NCBI RefSeq assembly: GCF_011801145.1
Contig: NZ_CP046172.1
Span: forward strand, 2,418,001-2,482,000
Length of the DNA stretch: 64,000 nt
DNA from: Nocardia arthritidis
Lineage (GTDB): Bacteria > Actinomycetota > Actinomycetes > Mycobacteriales > Mycobacteriaceae
Direction: 5' to 3'
Positions 20,998 to 28,289 of this stretch are shown here, one piece after another (the first letter of the stretch is position 1; each line of letters begins with the position of its first letter). The notes under the pieces are model-generated. The model worked only from the letters and a program-made list of their open reading frames with translations, searched no databases and was not told the DNA's origin. Both the position numbers and the translations under genes were made by a program.

Positions 20998-21896
20998 CAA
21001 CGCCCGGCCAGCGCGGCGAGACCGTCGGCCACCGCCGCATCGCCCGCCGCGGACGGATGGAATGCGACACCCTGGTTGACCTTCGGATCGAGGAATCCGT
21101 TCACCCACGGTTCGGCCGTGCACAGCCCGTGCCCGGCGGTCACCGCGCGCGCATCGAAGAATTCGATGCCGAGCAACTGGGCCGCTTTGCGCTGGGCCTG
21201 GTCGAGCCGATCCAGATATACGGTCAGCGCCGCACCGCGCGGCTGCACGAACGGCATTCCGAAGAAGTCGAAACACAGCGTCTGCTGGCCGGGCGGAAAG
21301 AGTTCGGGATAGCCGACAAGGACGATCCGCGCGCTCGGCGCGTAGTACTGGATGTATTCGACGACGGTCCGGATCCGCTCGGCATACAGCTCACCGGATA
21401 CCGCGTGGTAGTCGGTTATCCGGCCCTGCTGGGCCGCGTCCAGCCCGCACCCGTCGACCAGGTTGAACAGGCACGTCCCCAGTGCCGACCACACCGTCAT
21501 ATCGTTGGTGCCCCACTTGTCGTTCAGGCCGAACTGCAGGGCCACCAGCTTCGTCCGCGGGCCGAACGCGGCCGCCTGACTCGCCGACCTCGCCTGCACC
21601 AGCAGCGTGGTGCTGTGCCCGCTGTCGATCGTCGCGCCGGTGCACGACTCGTCCAGGAAATCCGGGCTGCCCGCCAGGCCGAGCCGGCCGCTGAGCTGGT
21701 TGGGCCACGAAGTCTGGCCGCGCACACAGGTATTCGTGAAACTCCAGTCCCATCCGTTCGACGTGTACGAATCGCCGAGGACGACGACCTCCCGGCCCGC
21801 GGCGGGGTCGGCCGCCGCGGTGTTCGCCGCGCTCATCGCCACGGCGACCGCTGATGCCAACGTCACCAGCAGGCGGCCTGCTCTCGTGTGCGTCAC
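20997..21896 (-). CDS. Secreted SGNH/GDSL-type esterase
   Basis: A 299-residue protein starting at GTG 21896 (VTHTRAGRLL), with a signal peptide ending near AANTAAADP. Block I GDSYTSNG carries the catalytic Ser, GLND the Asn, and DPKVNQGVAFHPS the Asp-His pair. It should be exported and hydrolyse or transfer acyl esters on the outer face. Upstream frame stays open without a recognisable domain, so the start was set at the signal peptide. It is the middle gene of a three-gene minus-strand unit: lipoprotein, esterase, acyltransferase. Confidence 0.9.
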   Translation of the reverse strand: MTHTRAGRLLVTLASAVAVAMSAANTAAADPAAGREVVVLGDSYTSNGWDWSFTNTCVRGQTSWPNQLSGRLGLAGSPDFLDESCTGATIDSGHSTTLLVQARSASQAAAFGPRTKLVALQFGLNDKWGTNDMTVWSALGTCLFNLVDGCGLDAAQQGRITDYHAVSGELYAERIRTVVEYIQYYAPSARIVLVGYPELFPPGQQTLCFDFFGMPFVQPRGAALTVYLDRLDQAQRKAAQLLGIEFFDARAVTAGHGLCTAEPWVNGFLDPKVNQGVAFHPSAAGDAAVADGLAALAGR

Positions 21897-21910
21897 TGTC
21901 GTCCTGTCTG

Positions 21911-22462
21911 TCAGTACCCGGCGTGCGGATCGAATCCCGGATCCGGCAGTGTCGGTGCGGGTTTCGCGGTCGGGGCAGGGGGTTCGGGCTTCGGCGGCGC
22001 GGGCGGCTTGGCCGGTGCGGGCTGAACCGGCGGCTCGGGTGGCACCTGTGGCGGCGGGGGTGGGGCCGCGGGCGGAGGAGCCTCGGGCGAGGGTGCGACG
22101 GGTGAGGGTGCGACGGGTGGGGGTGGGGCGGGCTGCTCGCTCGATGGCGGTGCGGCCTGCTGGGGCGTGGATGATGTCGCGACCGGCGCCACGCTCGTCG
22201 TCGTGGGGTGCGCGGGCCCGCTGTCGGAGCCGCATCCCGTCACCGCGGCCAGCACGGCGATGCCGCCGACCAGGGCGGCAACGCATCGGACCACCCCGCC
22301 ATCCCGCGGCTCGGCGAATGCCCCGGCGGCACTGTGCCGAATCGAACCGGGGCGTCGATTCGAATCGATCCGATTCACACTGTGTCGATACATATCGGGC
22401 CGATATGCATCCGGATGGACACCTGCGAGAAAGCGAGTGAAACGCGAAGCGATATTCGACAC
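21911..22462 (-). CDS. Proline-rich putative lipoprotein
   Basis: A 183-residue protein from GTG 22462, which has a good AAGGGAG 7 nt upstream. A hydrophobic stretch ends in a lipobox-like AAVTGC, after which about 100 residues are Pro/Ala-rich with repeated APSPVAPSPEAPPP-like segments. With this start about 60 basic residues precede the hydrophobic core, which is long for a lipoprotein signal. An internal GTG (VVRCVAALVGG, about 22297) would give a conventional one. Function unknown; Pro-rich cell-wall-spanning lipoproteins are common in mycolata. It lies 14 bp before the esterase. Confidence 0.65.
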   Translation of the reverse strand: MSNIASRFTRFLAGVHPDAYRPDMYRHSVNRIDSNRRPGSIRHSAAGAFAEPRDGGVVRCVAALVGGIAVLAAVTGCGSDSGPAHPTTTSVAPVATSSTPQQAAPPSSEQPAPPPPVAPSPVAPSPEAPPPAAPPPPPQVPPEPPVQPAPAKPPAPPKPEPPAPTAKPAPTLPDPGFDPHAGY

Positions 22463-23077
22463 CTGTGCTCCCTTTCCGGGTGGAACGGACGCGACCCGCC
22501 GGATCGCTATCATCGTGCGATTCGGTCGGCCGGATTGCAATACTTGTCCATATCCGACGCGGTCGTCGCCCGCTCGCCGCCGGGCCGTCGAATATTCGGA
22601 AATTCCGGTGAATGGCGTCCGGTGATCGCGTCTGTGCCGATTTGTCCTGGCAACAGGACGAGCCGCGTCGGCTCGTAAGGGGCGGCCGGAGCGATCCGGC
22701 GTTGGACACCGCGACCCGCCGCATGCCGCATCTCGGGCGAGAACGCCGGTGGTGTCGCGAAACTCGCGCACTCGGCGGTCGATTCGATTCGGATGGACGC
22801 ACGCTGCCGTACCGGCCGGACGACGTGCTCGGGACGCATTGGAAATCATCGGGGGCAATTGATCTATATACGTACCCGCGCCCGTTCCGGCAATTTCTTG
22901 GTTCACCGTAACGCCCGGTTGGTTCCGTATATCGGCGACCGCGAGCCGGACTCGGCCACATCTATATTATCGAGCCACCATGGGTGGGGTCGAATAATAC
23001 ATTCGCTGATACGAACACCTGCCGAACGATCCAGAGTAAATGGTGCGCGAATAATATTTCTCGTCGAGGAGGACCGC
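22463..23077. other. 615-bp divergent intergenic region
   Basis: No coding sequence is convincing on either strand. Operator copy D is at 22643-22660. Roughly the last 200 bp before the P450 are clearly more AT-rich than the surroundings (TATATA, TATATTAT, AATAATATTT), which suits promoter DNA, but I do not assign a specific promoter. Confidence 0.6.
22643..22660. promoter_or_regulatory. Operator motif copy D (most diverged)
   Basis: TGTCCTGGCAACAGGACG keeps the GTCCTG/CAGGAC arms as a perfect 6-4-6 inverted repeat but loses the final A of the consensus. It lies 180 bp from the lipoprotein start and 417 bp from the P450 start, so it could serve either. Confidence 0.55.
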
Positions 23078-24304
23078 ATGTCCATGACCGCCATAAATTT
23101 GATGGATCCCGAATTCACCACGAATCCGGCCGCCGCATATGGACGGCTGCGCGAGGAGGCGCCGGTCGTCCCGGTGAATTTTCCCGGAGTGGCCGCACCG
23201 GTCTGGTTGATCACGCGCTACGAGGATGTCAAGGCGGCGCTGACCGATCCGCGGTTCGTCGTCGACCGCAACAATGTGCCGGGACTGAACGAACCGAGTG
23301 CCAGGGATCAAATAATGGAGGCGATGGGCGTTCCGGAGGATCTCCGGCCGCACCTGACCACCATGGTGAATATGGATGGCCGGGCGCACTCCCGGCTGCG
23401 CACCCTGGTGAGTCCCGCCTTCACCAGCCGCCGAATGGACGCACTGCGCTCGCGCGTCGAGATCGTCGCCGCGCAATTGGCCGATGACCTGCGGCGCAAG
23501 CCGGAGCCGGATCTGCTCGCCGACTTCTCGGCGCACCTGTCCGGCACCATCATCTGCGAGCTGGTCGGCGTCGACGAGGCCGACCGGGCGGAGGTGCGCG
23601 GCTGGATTCAGGGCTTCGCGGGCGACGATCAAACCCGCATCCTGGAGCGCGCCCGACTCCTCGTGAACTACACGAAGGATCTCATCGCGCGGCGGCGCGC
23701 CGAACCCGGCGACGACACGATTTCGAAACTGCTCGCCGCCGAGGCGGATGGCGACCAGTTGACCGATACCGAGATCGTCACGATGTTCACCATGCTCATC
23801 CAGACCGGGTATGTGACCACAGCGCATTTCATCCCGAATGCCGTGGTGACTCTGCTCGATCACCCCGATCAACTGGATCGGCTGCGCGCGGATCCCGAAT
23901 TGCTGCCGCACGCCGTCGACGAGCTGCTGCGGGTCGCGGGCCCGATCACGGTCGGCACCATGATGTACGCGACCGAGGACCTGAATTTGGCGGGCACGCC
24001 CATCCGGCGCGGCGACACCTTGGCGGGCTGCCTGGTCTCCGCCAATCACGACCCCCGGGTATTCGACGATCCGGACCGTTTCGATATCGCGAGGATTCCC
24101 GCGTCCGGCCGTAACCACCTGGCCTTCTACTACGGCTCGCACTTCTGCCTCGGCGCGCGGCTGGCGGAGGTGGAGAGCGAGGTGGCGCTGCGGGAGCTGC
24201 TGCTGGCCCGCGACGGGTTATCCCTGGCTATCGAGCGGAACCAGCTCGAACACCATCCGAATCCGATCGGAAACCTGCTGGTGCGGCTGCCCGTGCACTT
24301 CTGA
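23078..24304 (+). CDS. Cytochrome P450 (fourth of four)
   Basis: A 408-residue P450. The start ATG 23078 has GAGGAGGA 4 nt upstream. The ExxR motif is DELLR. The heme loop is FYYGSHFCLG: it fits FxxGxxxCxG but has Tyr where Gly is usual at position 2. The I-helix LIQTGYVTTAH lacks both the usual Ala-Gly start and the acid. These departures suggest an unusual distal pocket, possibly binding a substrate that itself helps proton delivery. It stands alone between a divergent region and the HicB-like promoter. Confidence 0.93.
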   Translation: MSMTAINLMDPEFTTNPAAAYGRLREEAPVVPVNFPGVAAPVWLITRYEDVKAALTDPRFVVDRNNVPGLNEPSARDQIMEAMGVPEDLRPHLTTMVNMDGRAHSRLRTLVSPAFTSRRMDALRSRVEIVAAQLADDLRRKPEPDLLADFSAHLSGTIICELVGVDEADRAEVRGWIQGFAGDDQTRILERARLLVNYTKDLIARRRAEPGDDTISKLLAAEADGDQLTDTEIVTMFTMLIQTGYVTTAHFIPNAVVTLLDHPDQLDRLRADPELLPHAVDELLRVAGPITVGTMMYATEDLNLAGTPIRRGDTLAGCLVSANHDPRVFDDPDRFDIARIPASGRNHLAFYYGSHFCLGARLAEVESEVALRELLLARDGLSLAIERNQLEHHPNPIGNLLVRLPVHF

Positions 24305-24321
24305 ACCCGGCCTCTGGCGTC

Positions 24322-24374
24322 ATCATGGCACCATGATTCTTGATATGGCGCCATGATGGCGTTACGCTTGTGCC
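24322..24374 (+). promoter_or_regulatory. Promoter with two palindromes; predicted leaderless transcript
   Basis: Palindrome 1 is ATCATGGCACCATGAT (24322-24337), a perfect 7-2-7 repeat. The -35 TTGATA (24340-24345) and -10 TACGCT (24363-24368) are separated by exactly 17 bp. Palindrome 2, ATGGCGCCAT (24345-24354), lies in the spacer. The expected start of transcription falls on or next to the ATG at 24375, leaving no leader or ribosome binding site. The layout suits repression by the ribbon-helix-helix protein encoded next. Confidence 0.72.
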
Positions 24375-24899
24375 ATGGATCTAACGCCCTATGTCGACAG
24401 CCTGCAGCAAGAGCTACTGGCGGCGGCCGATTCCGGTGAGGAGACCGCGCTGGCGCAGCGCCTGTCCGCCGCCGTCGCGGCCGCCACCCGGTTGACCATG
24501 CTCGATGTGCTGTCCGCCGCCGCGGACGAGATCACCAGGGATCTGCTCCCCGGTTCGGTCGAGCTCCGGCTGCGCGGGCGTAACCCATATTTCGTGGTCG
24601 CCTCCGGCCAAACCGCTGCGGAGGACGAGGACGACGAGGTGTGGGCGTCCGCGGCGGGCGCCGGGCGGGATATCCCCGCGTCGGCGCTGAACGGCAAGGA
24701 TGGCGCCGTCTCGCGGATCAACTTCCGCCCCCCGGAACAGCTCAAGCAGCGCATCGAGGCGGCTGCGAGCGAGGCGGGGCTTTCGGTCAACGCCTGGCTG
24801 GTCCAGGCGGTCGGTGTGGCGCTCGCCGGTGATCAGCGGTCCCGGCGGGGGCGCCGGGACGGCAACCGTTCCGGGCGCTTCACCGGCTGGGTCGGCTGA
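24375..24899 (+). CDS. HicB-like / ribbon-helix-helix protein
   Basis: A 174-residue acidic protein with a basic tail. Its C-terminal part (LKQRIEAAASEAGLSVNAWLVQAVGVAL) resembles the Arc/HicB ribbon-helix-helix fold, preceded by a strand-like FRPPEQ. No HicA toxin gene is adjacent, so a toxin-antitoxin role is unlikely. In actinomycetes this type often precedes a DUF4097 gene and a drug-exporter ABC pair, exactly as here, and probably represses that operon through the palindromes in its promoter. The start is ATG 24375 at the predicted transcription start. Confidence 0.85.
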   Translation: MDLTPYVDSLQQELLAAADSGEETALAQRLSAAVAAATRLTMLDVLSAAADEITRDLLPGSVELRLRGRNPYFVVASGQTAAEDEDDEVWASAAGAGRDIPASALNGKDGAVSRINFRPPEQLKQRIEAAASEAGLSVNAWLVQAVGVALAGDQRSRRGRRDGNRSGRFTGWVG

Positions 24900-24943
24900 G
24901 CCGGCCCGACCGCCGGAACACGCACGAGAGAAGGGGATTCACC

Positions 24944-25813
24944 ATGCCCACATTCGTTACGCCGGAACCCATCGCGGTATCGGTCACGGTCACCAGCGCC
25001 GAGGTTCGGCTGGTCGCGAGCGAGCGGGCCGACACCGTGGTATCGGTCGAACCGGTCGACAAGGCGAGTAAATCCGATGTGGATACCGCCGAGCGGACGA
25101 AGGTCGAGTTCGCGACCGGTCAGCTGACGGTCACCACGCCGTCGCCCGGCATGCTGCGGGTGAGCAAGCGCAGTTCGGTCCGCGTCACCATCGAACTGCC
25201 CGCCGATTCCACCCTGCTCGCGAAGCTGATGCACGCGCGGGTGCGCACCGAGGGCAGGCTCGGCGACTGCGACGTGCGGCTGACATCGGGACAGGCGCAG
25301 CTCGATTGCGTCGGCGCGCTGCGCGCGAGCCTGATGCACGACGATATCGCGGTCGAGCACGTCACCGGCTCCGCCGAGATCGACAGCCTGTCCGGTTCGG
25401 CGCGCATCGGCGAGGTCGACGGCATCCTCCGGTTCAAGGGCACCAAGGGCGGGATCTGGATCGGCGACGCCTCCGACGATCTCGACATCCGTTCGGTGAA
25501 CGGCGATATCGAGATCGACCGCGCCGACAGCAATGTCACCGCGGTGACGGTCGATGGCGCCGTTCGGGTCGGCCGGTTGACGCACGGGCACGCCGATCTG
25601 ATGAACAGTTCGGCGAATATCGAGATCGGCATCAGCAATGGCACCGCGGCCTGGGTGGAGGCCGACAGCAAGAAGGGTGCGGTGCGCAACAACCTTCCGG
25701 TGCAACAGAATCCGGACGAGTTCGACAACACGGTCAAGGTGCGCGCCCGAACTCGCTCGGGCGACATCATCATCCGGCGCGCCGCCGATGAAAGCGGCTC
25801 CTCGGCCGATTGA
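24944..25813 (+). CDS. DUF4097 family beta-repeat protein
   Basis: A 289-residue protein predicted as a right-handed beta structure: repeated short strands such as GSARIGEVDGILRF and GDIEIDRADSNVTAV occur through residues 130-280. No signal peptide or membrane segment. The family is common in operons with HicB-like regulators and DrrAB exporters; its biochemical role is not known. GAGAGAAGGGG lies just before the ATG. Spacing of 44 bp to the regulator and 73 bp to the ATPase suggests one transcript. Confidence 0.87.
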   Translation: MPTFVTPEPIAVSVTVTSAEVRLVASERADTVVSVEPVDKASKSDVDTAERTKVEFATGQLTVTTPSPGMLRVSKRSSVRVTIELPADSTLLAKLMHARVRTEGRLGDCDVRLTSGQAQLDCVGALRASLMHDDIAVEHVTGSAEIDSLSGSARIGEVDGILRFKGTKGGIWIGDASDDLDIRSVNGDIEIDRADSNVTAVTVDGAVRVGRLTHGHADLMNSSANIEIGISNGTAAWVEADSKKGAVRNNLPVQQNPDEFDNTVKVRARTRSGDIIIRRAADESGSSAD

Positions 25814-25886
25814 AAAGCTTCTGGCACAAAGGTTTTCGGTGGTCGCGGCAGGCGAACGCCAAGAGAAGGTAAGGAAGGAGGGGGAG

Positions 25887-26849
25887 GTGGCTGATATCTC
25901 TCCGATGGCGATAATGGCGATCGGTCTACGCAAATCGTATGGCGAGCACGTGGTGCTCGACGGGATCGACCTGAGTGTCGCTCCGGGAACAGTCTTTTCG
26001 CTGCTCGGGCCGAACGGCTCCGGTAAGACGACGACGGTCAAAATCCTCACCACCCTGATCCCGGCAGACGGCGGGGATATGTGGGTGGGCGGGCACAGCG
26101 TCACCAAGGAGGGTGCGGCGGTCCGCGGCGCGATCGGCGTCACCGGGCAGTTCTCCGCGGTCGACCGCTGGCTGACCGGCGAGGAAAATCTGCTGCTCAT
26201 GGGCGATCTGAACCATCTGTCCCGCGGCGACGCGCGCAGGCGGGCCGCCGAACTGCTCGAGCGCTTCGATCTGGTGGACGCGGCCGCGCGCGTCACATCG
26301 ACCTACTCGGGCGGTATGAAACGCCGCCTGGATCTGGCGATGAGCCTGATGGGCAGGCCGAGCATCATCTTCCTCGACGAGCCGACGACGGGCCTCGATC
26401 CGCGCAGCAGGCGCACGATGTGGCAGATCATTCGGGAGCTGGTCGCCGACGGCACCACGATCTTCCTGACGACGCAGTACCTGGAGGAGGCCGATCAACT
26501 GGCCGACCATGTCGCGGTGCTCGACCAGGGCAAGCTGGTCGCCGAGGGCACGCCGGCCGAACTCAAACAGCGGGTGCCGGGCGGATACATCAGCTTGCAG
26601 TTCCCGGATGTCGAGGCGCTCGATCGCGGCGCTCGCGCGCTCGGCACGCAGGAGCGCGATCGCGACACCCTCACCGCACAGGTCACCAGCGACGGCAGCG
26701 CCGCCGCGGTCAAGGCCGCACTCGACCGGCTGTCCGATGACGCCATCCCGGTCGACAAGGTGTCGGTGCACACGCCGGATCTCGACGACGTCTTCTTCGC
26801 CCTGACCGGTCACTCCCAGCGCGAGGACGAGAAAGTGAGCATCCCATGA
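25887..26849 (+). CDS. ABC transporter ATP-binding protein, DrrA type
   Basis: A 320-residue ATPase. Walker A is GPNGSGKTT, the signature is YSGGMKRRLDLAMSLMG, and Walker B is IIFLDEPTTGLD. A C-terminal extension of about 90 residues is typical of DrrA-like drug exporters. GTG 25887 was chosen because GGAGG lies 5 nt upstream and the ABC fold starts shortly after. It energises efflux of the locus product through the permease, whose ATG overlaps its stop (ATGA). Confidence 0.94.
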   Translation: MADISPMAIMAIGLRKSYGEHVVLDGIDLSVAPGTVFSLLGPNGSGKTTTVKILTTLIPADGGDMWVGGHSVTKEGAAVRGAIGVTGQFSAVDRWLTGEENLLLMGDLNHLSRGDARRRAAELLERFDLVDAAARVTSTYSGGMKRRLDLAMSLMGRPSIIFLDEPTTGLDPRSRRTMWQIIRELVADGTTIFLTTQYLEEADQLADHVAVLDQGKLVAEGTPAELKQRVPGGYISLQFPDVEALDRGARALGTQERDRDTLTAQVTSDGSAAAVKAALDRLSDDAIPVDKVSVHTPDLDDVFFALTGHSQREDEKVSIP

Positions 26850-27619
26850 CATCCGTTGCCAGCGCGGTCGCCGATTCGACGACGATGGTGCGCCGGGAGC
26901 TGCGGCACACCATGCGCAATCCGGGCCAGCTCGCCCTCGCGATGCTGATGCCGCTGATCATGCTGCTGCTGCTCAATTTCGCATTCGGCGGCGCGCTCGA
27001 CACCAAGGGCATCAAATACATCAACTACGTGGTGCCGGGCATCGTCATGCTCGGTGCGGCCTACTCCGCGCAGGCGACGGCCCTGGCGGTGAACGCGGAT
27101 ATGACCGAGGGCATCATCGACCGGTTCCGGACCATGGCGATCGCCCGGCCCTCGGTCCTGATCGGCCATGTCATCGGCGCCACCGCTCGGTCGCTGATCG
27201 GCATCGCGATCGTCGTGCTCGTCGCGCTCGCGATCGGTTTCCGCCCGAGCGCGAACGTCGTCGAATGGCTCGGCGTGATCGGGCTGATCGCCCTGACGCT
27301 GTTCTCATTCGCTTGGCTCGCAACGGCTTTCGGCCTGATCGCGAAGAATCCGGCCGGTGCGTCCACCATGACGCTGCCGCTTTCGCTGCTGCCCTTCCTC
27401 GGCGGCGCCTTCGTGCCGACCGACACCATGCCCGGCTGGCTGCGGGTGTTCGCCGCCAACCAGCCGCTGACCCAGATCATCGAGGCGCTGCGCAGCCTGC
27501 TGCTCGGCGGCCCGATCGGCGATCACGCCTGGCTGGCGATCGCCTGGTGCCTCGGTATCGCGGTGGTCGGCTTCGTCTGGGCCACCTCGGCCTTCTCCCG
27601 CCGGACCGCCGTGCAGTAA
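26846..27619 (+). CDS. ABC transporter permease, DrrB / ABC-2 type
   Basis: A 257-residue protein with six likely membrane segments (for example LAMLMPLIMLLLLNFAFGG and LGVIGLIALTLFSFAWLATA) and the ABC-2 signature region around FLGGAFVPTDTMPGWLRVFA. It forms the membrane half of the exporter and probably gives the producer self-resistance or exports the peptide. It is translationally coupled to the ATPase and followed by a strong terminator. Confidence 0.93.
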   Translation: MTSVASAVADSTTMVRRELRHTMRNPGQLALAMLMPLIMLLLLNFAFGGALDTKGIKYINYVVPGIVMLGAAYSAQATALAVNADMTEGIIDRFRTMAIARPSVLIGHVIGATARSLIGIAIVVLVALAIGFRPSANVVEWLGVIGLIALTLFSFAWLATAFGLIAKNPAGASTMTLPLSLLPFLGGAFVPTDTMPGWLRVFAANQPLTQIIEALRSLLLGGPIGDHAWLAIAWCLGIAVVGFVWATSAFSRRTAVQ

Positions 27620-27652
27620 TCCTTCGACCGATAGCTGAACAAGAGTTACCGC

Positions 27653-27690
27653 TTTCCGGTGCCGCCATTATCTGGCGGCACCGGAAATTT
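27653..27690 (+). terminator. Terminator after the exporter operon
   Basis: Perfect 14-bp stem (TTTCCGGTGCCGCC and complement) with a 7-nt loop ATTATCT, followed by TTTAT. It separates the exporter operon from the A-PCP genes. Confidence 0.92.
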
Positions 27691-27711
27691 ATGTATAAGG
27701 AATTCGAGAAT

Positions 27712-27729
27712 TGTCCTGCTGACAAGACA
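27712..27729. promoter_or_regulatory. Operator motif copy C
   Basis: TGTCCTGCTGACAAGACA; 117 bp before the carrier-protein start, almost the same spacing as copy B has to its P450 gene (116 bp). The core also reads as TTGTC-N5-GACAA. Confidence 0.7.
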
Positions 27730-27846
27730 TCCGCTGTGTCGCACCGGCTTTCGCTTGCCAGACCGCGACGGGCCTGCCGAGAATCGAGAGCATCGGCCGA
27801 TTCCCGTGGGGGAAAACGATTCGGCCGCGTTCCGGAGCAGTGGAGT

Positions 27847-28182
27847 ATGACTGTGCCCCCTGACGATCTCGCCGCCCGGCTGGCGCGACTCTCGCCCGCC
27901 AAGCGGGCGGTGGTGGAACGCATGGTCAACGGGAATGCCGAGCCGACGCCGGTCGAGGCCGAGCTGATCCGGATCTGGCGCGAGGTCTTCGAAAACGACC
28001 GGATCGGCCTGACGGACAGTTTCCACGCGCTCGGTGGCGACTCGATCACCAGTTTGCGGGTGGTGGTTCGGGCGGCGGCCGCGGGCATCAGCATCACCTC
28101 TCGGCAGATCCTGGCGGAGGAGACGATCGAGCGGCTCGCCAGGGTCGCGGACGTGCCGGGCGACGGGACAATCGGCTCTTGA
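27847..28182 (+). CDS. Free-standing peptidyl carrier protein
   Basis: A 111-residue protein with the phosphopantetheine site in ALGGDSITSL. The N-terminal LSPAKRAVVERMVNG resembles the linker that normally precedes a carrier in NRPS proteins. The GGDS form is typical of carriers paired with condensing or tailoring partners in trans. The ATG at 27847 has GGAG just upstream. With the adenylation protein 107 bp downstream it makes a two-part loading unit, suited to presenting one aminoacyl thioester to a P450. Confidence 0.92.
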   Translation: MTVPPDDLAARLARLSPAKRAVVERMVNGNAEPTPVEAELIRIWREVFENDRIGLTDSFHALGGDSITSLRVVVRAAAAGISITSRQILAEETIERLARVADVPGDGTIGS

Positions 28183-28190
28183 CCGCATCG

Positions 28191-28277
28191 ATGGATCTGA
28201 ATGTGCTTGCGCCGCAGGGAGAACAGATGTACCGGGCGATCGGCCGCTTGCTTGCCCACGATGCTGCGCCGGAATGA
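28191..28277 (+). CDS. Possible 28-residue small ORF
   Basis: ATG to TGA encodes MDLNVLAPQGEQ followed by MYRAIGRLLAHDAAPE, in the gap between the carrier and adenylation genes. A TTG overlapping the carrier stop (TTGA, 28179) is in the same frame and would add four residues. No convincing ribosome binding site precedes the ATG, and no family is recognised. It may be chance. Confidence 0.25.
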   Translation: MDLNVLAPQGEQMYRAIGRLLAHDAAPE

Positions 28278-28289
28278 GGTGATGGGCTC

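Noticed and set aside
22510..22961. Open frames in the region upstream of the fourth P450
   Set aside because: Arg-rich frames on both strands without ribosome binding sites or recognisable domains; the region looks regulatory.
24375..24899. A HicAB toxin-antitoxin module
   Set aside because: No HicA-like toxin ORF lies on either side; the gene heads an exporter operon.
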